A program made the position numbers and the translations under genes. A DNA stretch of 64,000 bases from Xenophilus sp. E41 (GTDB lineage: Bacteria > Pseudomonadota > Gammaproteobacteria > Burkholderiales > Burkholderiaceae_C): the NCBI RefSeq assembly GCF_003671765.1, contig NZ_QPIB01000009.1, positions 647,713 to 711,712 on the forward strand, given 5' to 3'. The notes beneath the pieces are model-generated. The model saw only the letters and a program-made list of their open reading frames with translations, was not told the origin of the DNA and did not search any database. Positions 55,758-63,961 of the stretch are shown piece by piece (within the stretch, counting starts at the first letter, position 1; every line of letters begins with the position of its first letter).

Positions 55758-56483
55758 ATGACCTCTGCCGCCCCGGGCGCCGCGCTCCTCGACGTGAAGC
55801 GCATCCAGGCCATCTCGCTGGACCTGGACGACACCCTCTGGCCCGTTTGGCCCACCATCGAGCGCGCCGAGCGCGCACTCCACGACTGGCTGCAGCGCCA
55901 CGCGCCGCGCACCGCCGACCTCGTCACCGATCCCAAGGTGCTGCGCGAGCTGCGCGAAGCCACCGCCAAGGAGCGTTCCGACCTGGCCCACGACCTGAGC
56001 GCGCTGCGGCGCGAATCGATCCGGGGCGCGCTGCGCCGCGCGGGCGACGACGAGGCCCTGGCCGACCCGGCCTTCGAGGTCTTCTTCGCCGAGCGTCAGC
56101 GCGTGACGCTGTACGACGATGCGCTGCCGGCGCTGCGCTGGCTGAGCGAGCGTTATCCGCTGGTCGCGGTCACCAACGGCAACGCCGACCTGGAGCGCAC
56201 GGGCGTGGCGCGCTGGTTCCGTGCCGGCTTCAGCGCCCGCGCCTTCGGCAGCGGCAAGCCGCATGCGCCGATCTTCCGCGCCGCCGCTGCCGCCGTAGGC
56301 CTGCTGCCGCGCGACGTGCTGCACGTGGGCGACGACGCGGCCCTCGACGTGGCTGGTGCGCTCGACGCCGGCATGCAGGCCGCTTGGCTGGTGCGCGACG
56401 AGCGACCCTGGGAAGCGGGTGCGCGGCCGCAGCTCATCGTGCCGAACCTGCACGCGCTGTGCGTGGCACTCGAAGGGCGCTGA
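55758..56483 (+). CDS. HAD-superfamily hydrolase
   Basis: This 241-residue phosphatase-like protein has HAD motif I LDLDDTLWPVW (Asp22 nucleophile, Asp24), motif II VTNGNADLE, the lysine in GSGKPHAPIF and motif IV HVGDDAALDVAGA. It resembles YigB-type phosphatases; the substrate is unknown. Its ATG and the hemH ATG face each other 15 bases apart, so each promoter lies in the other gene's coding region. Confidence 0.9.
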   Translation: MTSAAPGAALLDVKRIQAISLDLDDTLWPVWPTIERAERALHDWLQRHAPRTADLVTDPKVLRELREATAKERSDLAHDLSALRRESIRGALRRAGDDEALADPAFEVFFAERQRVTLYDDALPALRWLSERYPLVAVTNGNADLERTGVARWFRAGFSARAFGSGKPHAPIFRAAAAAVGLLPRDVLHVGDDAALDVAGALDAGMQAAWLVRDERPWEAGARPQLIVPNLHALCVALEGR

Positions 56484-56542
56484 GCGCAGGCTCGCCCGGG
56501 TTTTGCAACGTCGGGGAACCAATCCCTCATCCTTGAAACAGA

Positions 56543-56586
56543 CGGGGCGGACCGGCTTGCCGAGCGGCGAGCCCGGCCTTTTTTCG
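56543..56586 (+). terminator. Terminator between the HAD and SH3b genes
   Basis: CCGGCTTGCC-GAGC-GGCGAGCCCGG forms a strong stem with one wobble, followed by CCTTTTTTTC. It ends the HAD transcript or attenuates the SH3b gene 30 bases on. Confidence 0.72.
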
Positions 56587-56617
56587 TCTTTGTTTTTCAA
56601 GAGAAGGATTCGTTCGC

Positions 56618-57076
56618 ATGACCCAGTTCTCCCGCCGCCTGCCCGCCGTGTTCCTCGCGTTGTTGATGTTGCTGCTCGCCGCCACGGCCGTGCAGGCCAG
56701 GGAGATGGTGAGTGCGGCCCGGGATGGGGTCATGCTGCGCACGGGCCCGAGCCCGCGCGCAGCCGCCACCTGGTCCATCGACCGTGGCTACCCGCTCGAG
56801 GTGCTGGGCCGCAAGGGCTCGTGGCTGCGGGTGCGCGACTTCGAGAACGACCGTGCCTGGGTGCGCAGCTCGCGCATCAGCCGGCAGGCGCACGTGGTGT
56901 CGACCGCCAGCGCGCTGAACGTGCGCAGCACGCCCAGCACGCGCGCGCGCATCGTGGCCAAGGCGGGTTACGGCGACGTGCTGCGCACGCTGGAGCGTCG
57001 CGGCGAGTGGGTCAAGGTGCGCACCGGCACCGGCCGTGTCGGCTGGGTGTCGCGCAAGCTGGTGTGGGGCTGGTGA
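56618..57076 (+). CDS. Secreted SH3b-domain protein
   Basis: This 152-residue exported protein has a signal peptide (FLALLMLLLAATAVQA, cut near residue 27) and two bacterial SH3 repeats (MLRTGPSPRAAATWSIDRGYPLEVL-type from about 39, and LNVRSTPSTRARIVAKAGYGDVL from about 98). SH3b domains bind peptidoglycan. The C-terminus WVSRKLVWGW is typical. It converges with hpnE. Confidence 0.88.
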   Translation: MTQFSRRLPAVFLALLMLLLAATAVQAREMVSAARDGVMLRTGPSPRAAATWSIDRGYPLEVLGRKGSWLRVRDFENDRAWVRSSRISRQAHVVSTASALNVRSTPSTRARIVAKAGYGDVLRTLERRGEWVKVRTGTGRVGWVSRKLVWGW

Positions 57077-57079
57077 GGC

Positions 57080-58342
57080 TCAGAGCGCTGTCGCGGCGGC
57101 CTGGCCGCTGAGCACCGCACCTTCCAGCGTCGCCGGGTAGGGGCCTTCGACGTAGTCGCCACAGGCCGCGAGGCCCGGCGCGATGCCGCTGGGCGGCCGC
57201 CGAAGACCCGGCGTGCAGGCGAAGGTGGCGCGCTTCTCGACGATGGTCTGGACCGGCATAGCGCCGTGCCAGCCGAGCTGCGCGTGGGCTTGCGCGAGGG
57301 CCTGGGCCTCGATGGCCTCGCGCGTGCCCTCGCTCGCGCTGACGACCAGTGCGGCCAGGCCGGCCGGGCCGCCCAGGGCGCCGCGGTCGAACACGAACTG
57401 GGCCGGTGCGCCCGGCCCGTGGCGCAGGGCGCGCAGCGGGGCGCCCGGCAGTCCGGGTGTGCCGCGCAGGTAAACGGTGGCGATGGCTTCGTGCCCCAGC
57501 GCGTCGGCCTGATCGGCCCAGGCGATGGCCTGCGGCAAGGACGCGCCGCGCGCCAGGCGCGCCGACTCCCACGCCGGTGCCGCGAGCAGCACGCGGTCGT
57601 AGGGCTCGTCGTCGACCGTCCAGCCCTCGGCGGTCGGCGCGATCGCCTGCACGCGCTGGCCGATGCGGATGGACGCGCCGTGCGCCCCCAGCCAGCGCGC
57701 GGCAGGATCGGGCAGCAGGGCGCCCAGGTCCACGCGCGGCAGCAGCAGGTCGGCGCCGCCGCGCTCGGCGAAGAGGGCGTCGTGCAGCACGCGCAGGAAG
57801 ACTTCGCCGCTCGCGCGTTCGACCGGCACGTTGAGCGCCGAGACGCACAGCGGCGCAACGAGTTCGTCCATCACGCGCGGCGTGAGGCCGGCGCACAGGG
57901 TCGCCACGCTGTCATCCGGTGCGCAGCGAAAGCCGCGCGCCCGCCAGCGCAGCGAGGTGCGCACCAGCGAGAACTTGTCGCGCAGCGACCAGCCCTGCGC
58001 GCCCGCGATGCCGACCAGCAAGTCCAGCGGTGGGCGCAGGCCGGCGGGCACCGAGAGGCCGCCGCCGTCGGGAAAGCGCAGCGCCAGCGGCAGGCGCAGC
58101 AGCGCGGTGCCGGCGTCCACACCCAGGTCGCGCATCAGCGCCAACGTGGCGTGGTAGGCGCCGATAAGGATGTGCTGGCCGTTGTCGAGCACCATGCCGT
58201 CGTCCGCCACCACACGGCGCGCACGGCCGCCCAGGGTGCGTGCGGCCTCGAACACGGTGACGTGGTGACCCGCCCGCGTGGCCTCGACGGCGGCCGCCAG
58301 GCCGGCCCAGCCGCCGCCGACGATGGCGATCCTCAATGCCAT
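57080..58342 (-). CDS. hpnE: Hydroxysqualene oxidase HpnE
   Basis: This 420-residue FAD enzyme has the dinucleotide motif IAIVGGGWAGLAAAVEA and the following GGRARRV, and matches squalene-associated desaturases. With HpnC and HpnD it makes squalene from farnesyl diphosphate for hopanoids; HpnE reduces hydroxysqualene. It is 73 bases after hpnD. The C-terminus (YVEGPYPATLEGAVLSGQAAA) is the usual FAD-binding end. Confidence 0.93.
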   Translation of the reverse strand: MALRIAIVGGGWAGLAAAVEATRAGHHVTVFEAARTLGGRARRVVADDGMVLDNGQHILIGAYHATLALMRDLGVDAGTALLRLPLALRFPDGGGLSVPAGLRPPLDLLVGIAGAQGWSLRDKFSLVRTSLRWRARGFRCAPDDSVATLCAGLTPRVMDELVAPLCVSALNVPVERASGEVFLRVLHDALFAERGGADLLLPRVDLGALLPDPAARWLGAHGASIRIGQRVQAIAPTAEGWTVDDEPYDRVLLAAPAWESARLARGASLPQAIAWADQADALGHEAIATVYLRGTPGLPGAPLRALRHGPGAPAQFVFDRGALGGPAGLAALVVSASEGTREAIEAQALAQAHAQLGWHGAMPVQTIVEKRATFACTPGLRRPPSGIAPGLAACGDYVEGPYPATLEGAVLSGQAAATAL

Positions 58343-58389
58343 GTTTTCAAGCCGAATCGGCCTGCAGTGCCGTTCTGGACTGCGCGGTC

Positions 58390-58410
58390 AGCTACCAAAT
58401 CGACAGCAAG
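58390..58410 (-). repeat. Partial dispersed repeat between hpnE and hpnD
   Basis: GCTACCAAATCGACAGCAAGC is a truncated unit of the GCTATCAAA-type repeat in the short gap between the two genes. Confidence 0.55.
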
Positions 58411-58415
58411 CCGGC

Positions 58416-59258
58416 TCACATGCGCCCCAGCGCCTGCACCTTCCACGCCAGCCACAGCTTGCGCAGCGGCGTGAGGCTCACGCGCTGGTTCAGCACCTGG
58501 AAGCGGTCGGCCTCGATTTCGGCGAGCAGCGTGCGGTAGATGCTGGCCATCATCAGTCCGGGCTTCTGCGCGCGGCGGTCGGCGGCCGGAAGCAGCGCCA
58601 GCGCTTCGTCGTAGAGGCTCTGCGCGCGCGCGGCCTGGAACTGCATCAGCGCCACGAAGCGGTCGGAGTACGTGCGGCTGAGCAGCTCGTGCGCCTTGAC
58701 GTCGAACTGCTGCAGCTCGTTGACCGGCAGGTAGATGCGCCCCCGCAGCGCGTCCTCGCCCACGTCGCGGATGATGTTCGTGAGTTGCAGCGCCAGGCCC
58801 AGCTTGTGCGCGTAGGCGGTGGTCTGCGGCTGGGTCTGCCCGAAGATGCGCGCCGACACCTCGCCCACCACGCCGGCCACCAGGTGGCAGTAGCGTTCCA
58901 GGCCTGCGAAGTCGAGGTACCGCGTCTGCGTGAGGTCCATCTCGCAGCCGTCGATGATCTCCTGCAGCTGCCGCGCCTCGATGCCAAAGGCGGCGACGTG
59001 CGGCATCAGCGCCTTCATCACCGGGTGGCGCGGCTCGCCGCCGAAGGCGCTCGCGACCTCGGTGCGCCACCAGGCCAACTTGGTCGCGGCCACGCCGGGG
59101 TCCGACACCTCGTCGACCACGTCGTCGACCTCGCGGCAGAAGGCATAGAAGGCCGTGATCGCCGCGCGGCGGTCCTTGGGCAGGAAAAGGAAGGCGTAGT
59201 AGAAGCTGCTGCCCGACGCGGCGGCCTTGTCCTGGACGTACTGCTCGGGGGTGCTCAT
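58416..59258 (-). CDS. hpnD: Presqualene diphosphate synthase HpnD
   Basis: This 280-residue isoprenoid synthase has the two Asp-rich motifs, FCREVDDVVDEV and LTNIIRDVGEDALRGRIYLP, that bind farnesyl diphosphate through magnesium. It joins two farnesyl diphosphates to presqualene diphosphate. The start at MSTPEQYVQDKA is standard. It is separated from hpnC by the hipBA module, unlike the usual hpnC-hpnD-hpnE order. Confidence 0.94.
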   Translation of the reverse strand: MSTPEQYVQDKAAASGSSFYYAFLFLPKDRRAAITAFYAFCREVDDVVDEVSDPGVAATKLAWWRTEVASAFGGEPRHPVMKALMPHVAAFGIEARQLQEIIDGCEMDLTQTRYLDFAGLERYCHLVAGVVGEVSARIFGQTQPQTTAYAHKLGLALQLTNIIRDVGEDALRGRIYLPVNELQQFDVKAHELLSRTYSDRFVALMQFQAARAQSLYDEALALLPAADRRAQKPGLMMASIYRTLLAEIEADRFQVLNQRVSLTPLRKLWLAWKVQALGRM

Positions 59259-59428
59259 CGGGGCGGGAAGGGGCGCGGGGCGAGGCTCATCGGTCGGCGA
59301 TTGTCGGGGATGCGGGAATGCAGGCATCGGCCGGGGAAGCACCGGCGTCCGGGCGCCACCGTTCGGCCGCTGTCGGCGCAAGGGCGCCGGGCAGACGCGC
59401 GGCATCGCCGTCGGACGGGCGCTGCACT

Positions 59429-60661
59429 TCACCGGGCGTACGCATACCCTTCTTCCCACGCCTCAAGCATCTGCACCCGCAGCGTGGCGGGAACGCGTGC
59501 GTCCGCCTTCGCGTCGTCCAGGGTCTTGCGCATCGCCTCGGCGATGCGGGCCACCACGTCGTCGGGCTGTGCTACGCCGCAGATGCGCCGGCCGAAATCC
59601 ATCAGCTCCGCGGTGGTGGGGTAGGCCTTCGTTCGGTGCCGGCCGGCGAACAGTTTGAGTGCAAGCGTCCTGTCCTCGAGCTCGGGGCCGCCGGGGGAGC
59701 GCGCGTAGCGGTAGATCGATGTGGTCACGACGTCGAACATCGGTGCCAGCCGGATGTCATCGCGCGAACGGTAGAGCAGGCCGAAGTTCTTGAGGTGCGC
59801 GTCGCCGTTGCGCACCATGACGGAGAAGGCCACCTGCTCGAAGAAGCGGTGCAGGTTGCTCGCATGCAACTGGAACTGGCGCAGCAACTCGGCAATGCGC
59901 TGGTAGCTGCCCTGGTACTTGCGGTCCGACAGGATGTCGCGCACCCGCAGACCGGCCAGCGCGGCGATGTCCTCGAAGCCCAGCCGTTCGACCTGGCCAT
60001 CGTCGTGTACGACGAGGTCGAAGCGGTCCAGCACCAGCATGTGCCCGTCGTCCGACAGCGCGAAGGATGGCACCTCGATGCCGGCGTTCCGTGCGGCCGA
60101 CAGGCACAGGAACTCATTGGCGGCCAGGCCCGGGTACGCCGGGCCGGCCGCCTTCACGATGAGCGATGGAATGGGCACGGTGGGGCGGTCCGGCACCATG
60201 ATCTTGGGTTGCATGCCGGCAATCCCGGCGCCGGTGCTCAGGTAGGCCGCCACCAACTCGTCGAAGACCGCCGGGGTGTAGGCGGTGCGCAGCAGTTCGT
60301 CCTTGCTCAGGGGACGCGGCAGCGGGGGCGCTTCCTGGCCGGGCAGGCGATAGGCGAGCCGGCCGATGCCATTGCGCCCGATCAGGGCCAGCAGGTGCAT
60401 CGGCGTCATGGGCTGCTTGGGGAACAGCTCCCGGATCCGCATGAACAGATCACCCTCCGGCAGGTTCTGGTCCATCGCGGGAAACAGGTCGCCGTCCTGC
60501 CAGGTGAGGCTTTCGGCGGCCGGCATCAGCAGGGCCACCACCGGCTGGTCCGGGTCGGGGGCAAGGTACCGGAACTCGTAGGTGGACGTGCGCAGCAACT
60601 GGCCGGCGAGATCGGCGTCGCCGATCGAGACGTCCAGCAGGCGAAGCTTCTCAGGCAGCAT
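59429..60661 (-). CDS. hipA: HipA-like toxin kinase
   Basis: This 410-residue protein matches HipA Ser/Thr kinases. It has the glycine-rich loop STGAGIAGMQPKIMV, the catalytic loop NGDAHLKNFGLLY (Asp and Asn) and the metal-binding MFDVVT. HipA of E. coli phosphorylates glutamyl-tRNA synthetase and causes growth arrest and persistence; the target here is unknown. The start overlaps the end of hipB by 11 bases. It lies between hpnC and hpnD on the same strand. Confidence 0.9.
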   Translation of the reverse strand: MLPEKLRLLDVSIGDADLAGQLLRTSTYEFRYLAPDPDQPVVALLMPAAESLTWQDGDLFPAMDQNLPEGDLFMRIRELFPKQPMTPMHLLALIGRNGIGRLAYRLPGQEAPPLPRPLSKDELLRTAYTPAVFDELVAAYLSTGAGIAGMQPKIMVPDRPTVPIPSLIVKAAGPAYPGLAANEFLCLSAARNAGIEVPSFALSDDGHMLVLDRFDLVVHDDGQVERLGFEDIAALAGLRVRDILSDRKYQGSYQRIAELLRQFQLHASNLHRFFEQVAFSVMVRNGDAHLKNFGLLYRSRDDIRLAPMFDVVTTSIYRYARSPGGPELEDRTLALKLFAGRHRTKAYPTTAELMDFGRRICGVAQPDDVVARIAEAMRKTLDDAKADARVPATLRVQMLEAWEEGYAYAR

Positions 60662-60920
60662 CGTCGTCGTCTTGGAAGCGCGCCGAGACCTCGCTGGCCG
60701 ACGGCAGGCCGGTGCGCTCCAGCCGCAGCGAAAGACCGAGTGCCGCCGCCACGGCGAGCAGGGACGACACGGTCGCTTCTTCGCCCGCTTCGAGGCGGTA
60801 GATGACCTCCCGAACCTTGCCGGCCTTGTCGGCCAGCGCGGACTTGCTCAGGCCCAACTCCTCGCGGCGTGCGCGAAGCAGTTGACCCAAGTCGTCCGGA
60901 AGCCTGATGGTGCCAGTCAT
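60651..60920 (-). CDS. hipB: HipB-like antitoxin
   Basis: This 89-residue protein has a helix-turn-helix (LGLSKSALADKAGKVREVIYRLEAG, about 23-47) and an acidic C-terminus (FQDDDDAA). It should bind HipA and repress the module. The start at 60920 is chosen; an ATG at 60929 adds three residues. Two similar 15-base palindromic elements lie at and just upstream of the start. Confidence 0.88.
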   Translation of the reverse strand: MTGTIRLPDDLGQLLRARREELGLSKSALADKAGKVREVIYRLEAGEEATVSSLLAVAAALGLSLRLERTGLPSASEVSARFQDDDDAA

Positions 60921-60969
60921 GGCTGGCATTTTAAGGCGATGAAGGCAGATTTGTCAGCCATGGCTTGCA
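60914..60969. promoter_or_regulatory. Candidate HipB operators upstream of hipBA
   Basis: CAGTCATGGCTGGCA (60914-60928) and CAGCCATGGCTTGCA (60955-60969) match at 13 of 15 positions, are 41 bases apart (about four helical turns) and have a palindromic core AGCCATGGCT. The first overlaps the hipB start. Paired operators are typical of hip modules. Confidence 0.62.
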
Positions 60970-60999
60970 ATTTTCAGATGCCGGTTCCCGAAGCCGCAT

Positions 61000-61887
61000 T
61001 CACATCCACAGCGCCCGCCACGCGAGTCCGGGCGCGTCGGTCTTGCCCACCGTCGGTCGGCGCGAGAAGGTGTCGAAGCCCTGGCGCTCGATCTTGTCCA
61101 GGATGGCCAGGCCGCCCTGGACGACCAGGCGCAGCTCCCAGCCGATCCGCCCACGCAGTGCATGCACGAGGGGCGCCCCCTCGCGCATCAGCGCCCGCGC
61201 CCAACGCACCTCGTCCGCTATCAAATCGATAGCTGCTTGCGCAGGCGGGATGGGCGACAGAGGTCGAAAAGCTTCGAAATCCGTCCTCTTCAGGCCGCGC
61301 GCGGCGCAATCGGCCAGCGGCAGATAGAAGCGGCCACGGGGCAGGTCGACCGACACGTCCTGCCAGAAGTTGATCAATTGCAGCGAGCTGCAGATGGCGT
61401 CGCTCTGGGCCAGCGCTTCGTGGCGGCGCTCGCCGTACAGGTGCAGCAGCAGGCGGCCGACCGGGTTGGCCGAGCGGCGGCAGTACTCGAGCAGTTCGGC
61501 GCGGTCGGCATATGCGCGGCCGTCGCGGGTCCAGGCGATGTCCTGCATGAAGGCGTCGAGCAGGTCGGCCAGCAGCGGCTCGGGCAGGCCGAAGTCGGCG
61601 ATGGCGCGAGCCAGCGGGCCGAAGACCTGCGGCCAGCGGCCCGAGGGCGTGCCGCCGCGGGCGACGGCGGCCAGGTCGGCGCGATAGGCCTGCAGTTCGG
61701 TGATGCGGGCGTCGGGCGTGGCATCGCCTTCGTCCGCGATGTCGTCGGCCGTGCGCGCGAAGTGGTAGATCGCGGCAATAGGCGGACGCAGCCTGGGCGG
61801 GCACAGCCAGGAGGCGACGGGGAAGTTCTCGTAATGGTCGACCGGCGCGGCGACAGCCGGCGGGGCGGACGGGGAGGGCGAAGGCAC
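61000..61887 (-). CDS. hpnC: Hydroxysqualene synthase HpnC
   Basis: This 295-residue isoprenoid synthase has the Asp-rich motifs HFARTADDIADEGD and FWQDVSVDLPRGRFYLP. It converts presqualene diphosphate to hydroxysqualene. The start at MPSPSPSAP is before YENFPVASWL, which begins the family core. A dispersed repeat is part of the coding sequence near residue 215 (QAAIDLIADE). It is divergent from kup and upstream of hipBA. Confidence 0.93.
   Translation of the reverse strand: MPSPSPSAPPAVAAPVDHYENFPVASWLCPPRLRPPIAAIYHFARTADDIADEGDATPDARITELQAYRADLAAVARGGTPSGRWPQVFGPLARAIADFGLPEPLLADLLDAFMQDIAWTRDGRAYADRAELLEYCRRSANPVGRLLLHLYGERRHEALAQSDAICSSLQLINFWQDVSVDLPRGRFYLPLADCAARGLKRTDFEAFRPLSPIPPAQAAIDLIADEVRWARALMREGAPLVHALRGRIGWELRLVVQGGLAILDKIERQGFDTFSRRPTVGKTDAPGLAWRALWM
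61216..61250 (-). repeat. Dispersed repeat inside hpnC (copy 4)
   Basis: CGCTATCAAATCGATAGCTG followed by CTTGCGCAGGCGGG is a near-complete repeat unit. It lies in frame in hpnC, between the second Asp-rich motif and the C-terminal helices. Confidence 0.75.
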
Positions 61888-61981
61888 GCGGCATTGTCAT
61901 ATGCCGCCGCCCGCATGGAGGTGGCTGCCTGTCAGCGCCGCAGGACTATGCTGGCGGCCCCGCGATTCCCGCCGCCGCAGC

Positions 61982-63892
61982 ATGCCCGTCGCCACTTCTC
62001 CTTCGGCCGCCCCCGGCGCCCCTGCCCATCCCGCCGGCCCGGCCCTCATGCTCGCCGCCCTGGGCGTGGTGTTCGGCGACATCGGCACTTCGCCGCTCTA
62101 CGCCTTCAAGGAGACGCTGAACCCCGACCATGGTGTGCCCTTCGCGGCCGAGGCGGTGCTGGGGCTGCTGTCGCTGGTGGTCTGGGGCCTGGTGGTGGTG
62201 GTCACGCTCAAGTACGTGGTCTTCGTGCTGCGCGCCGACCACGACGGCGAGGGCGGCATCCTGGCGCTGCAGGCGCTGGCGCGCCACGCGGTGGAGAGCG
62301 GGAAGCGCCGGCCCTGGCTCGGCAGCGCCGTGGTGTGGATGGGCCTGATCGGTGCCGCGATGTTCTACGGCGACAGCCTCATCACGCCGGCGATCTCGGT
62401 GCTGTCGGCGGTCGAGGGCCTGGAGGTGCAGGCGCCCGGGCTGCAACGCTTCGTCATTCCGCTCACGCTGGTGATCCTGGTGGTGCTCTTCATGGTGCAG
62501 CGCCGCGGCACGGGCGTGGTCGGCCGGGTGTTCGGGCCGGTGATGCTGCTGTGGTTCGGCGTGATCGCCGTGGCGGGTGCATGGCAGGTGGTGCAGAACC
62601 CGCAGGTGCTGGCCGCGCTGGACCCGCGGCATGCCGTGGGCTTCCTGCTGAGCTACCGCGCGCAGTCGCTGGCGGTGCTGGGCGCGGTGTTCCTTGCCTT
62701 CACCGGCGGCGAGGCGCTGTATGCCGACATGGGCCACTTCGGCGCCCGGCCGATCCGCCTGGCCTGGCTCTTCATCGCGCTGCCGGGGCTGGTGCTCAAT
62801 TACTTCGGCCAGGGCGCGCTGGTGCTGCGCGACCCGGCGGCCGTCGACAACCCCTTCTTCCGCCTCTTTCCGTCGTGGGCGGTGGTGCCCATGGTGGTGC
62901 TGGCGGCCATGGCGACCGTGATCGCCTCGCAGGCCGTGATCTCGGGCGCCTTCTCGCTCACGGCGCAGGCCATGCGCATGGGCTACCTGCCGCGCATGCG
63001 CATCGTCCAGACGTCCAGCGACGCCATCGGCCAGGTCTATGTGCCGGCGATGAATTGGATGCTGATGGTGGGCGTGCTGCTGCTCGTGCTGGGATTTCGC
63101 AGCTCGAGCGCGCTGTCGGCGGCCTACGGCATCGCGGTGTCGATCACCATGGTCACGACCACGCTGCTGGCCGGCATCGTGGCCTGGCGGCTGTGGCACT
63201 GGAACCGCTGGGCCGTGGCGGTCGCGGTGCTGCTCTTCGCCGTGATCGACCTGACCTTCGTTGTGGCCAACAGCCTCAAGATCGCCGAAGGCGGCTGGCT
63301 CACGCTGGCAGTGGCGGGCTTCGCGCTGCTGATCTTCACGACCTGGTTCAAGGGTCGGCGCCTCGGTCTGGCGATGCAGGCGAAGCACCGCGTGCCGCTG
63401 GCGCCTTTCATCGAGTCGCTGGCGCTGGACATGCCGGTGCGCGTGCGCGGCACGGCGGTCTTCCTGGCGCCCGACGCGCACCTGGTGCCGCACGCGCTGC
63501 TGCACAACCTGGAGCACAACCAGGTGCTGCACGAGCAGGTCTTCATCCTCGCCATGCATGGCGTCGACACGCCGCGCGTGCATGCCCGCGATCGCATCGA
63601 TGCCGAGCCGATGGGCCACGGCATCTGGGCCGTGACCGTGCGCTACGGCTTCATGGAGCGGCCCGACGTGCCCGAGTTCGTGCGCGTGCTCGCCTACCAG
63701 AAGGGGCTGGCGGTCGAGTCGATGACGACCTCGTACTTCACCTCCCGCGCCGCGATCGGCCGGCACCGGCTGCCGGGCATGAACCCGCTTCGGCTGGCCC
63801 TGTTCGGGTGGCTGCAGCGCAATGCCGGGCGGGCATCCGACTATTTCCAGTTGCCCGACAACCGTCTGGTGGAGATGGGCCAGCGCGTGTAG
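61982..63892 (+). CDS. kup: Potassium uptake protein Kup
   Basis: This 636-residue potassium/proton symporter has about 12 membrane segments and the Kup signature ALGVVFGDIGTSPLYAF near the N-terminus, then GGEALYADMGHFG. A soluble C-terminal domain of about 170 residues follows. It is active at low external pH or low potassium. The start at MPVATSPSAA is chosen over an upstream extension. It is divergent from hpnC. Confidence 0.95.
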   Translation: MPVATSPSAAPGAPAHPAGPALMLAALGVVFGDIGTSPLYAFKETLNPDHGVPFAAEAVLGLLSLVVWGLVVVVTLKYVVFVLRADHDGEGGILALQALARHAVESGKRRPWLGSAVVWMGLIGAAMFYGDSLITPAISVLSAVEGLEVQAPGLQRFVIPLTLVILVVLFMVQRRGTGVVGRVFGPVMLLWFGVIAVAGAWQVVQNPQVLAALDPRHAVGFLLSYRAQSLAVLGAVFLAFTGGEALYADMGHFGARPIRLAWLFIALPGLVLNYFGQGALVLRDPAAVDNPFFRLFPSWAVVPMVVLAAMATVIASQAVISGAFSLTAQAMRMGYLPRMRIVQTSSDAIGQVYVPAMNWMLMVGVLLLVLGFRSSSALSAAYGIAVSITMVTTTLLAGIVAWRLWHWNRWAVAVAVLLFAVIDLTFVVANSLKIAEGGWLTLAVAGFALLIFTTWFKGRRLGLAMQAKHRVPLAPFIESLALDMPVRVRGTAVFLAPDAHLVPHALLHNLEHNQVLHEQVFILAMHGVDTPRVHARDRIDAEPMGHGIWAVTVRYGFMERPDVPEFVRVLAYQKGLAVESMTTSYFTSRAAIGRHRLPGMNPLRLALFGWLQRNAGRASDYFQLPDNRLVEMGQRV

Positions 63893-63911
63893 CGCCGCCG
63901 CGCCGCGGCAA

Positions 63912-63940
63912 TTGACACCGCAGGGGGTATCCCCTAGATT
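63912..63940 (+). promoter_or_regulatory. Sigma-70 promoter for a gene beyond the right edge
   Basis: TTGACA (63912-63917), 17 bases, then TAGATT (63935-63940). The -35 is perfect and the -10 has four of six bases. The start would be near 63947, inside a palindrome. Confidence 0.7.
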
Positions 63941-63961
63941 ACTAACCGCGCGGTCATTAGT
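63941..63961. promoter_or_regulatory. Palindromic operator at the right-edge promoter
   Basis: ACTAA and TTAGT flank a perfect 10-bp palindrome ACCGCGCGGT (63945-63954). It overlaps the predicted transcription start, so a repressor, possibly of the TetR type, would block it. Confidence 0.55.
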
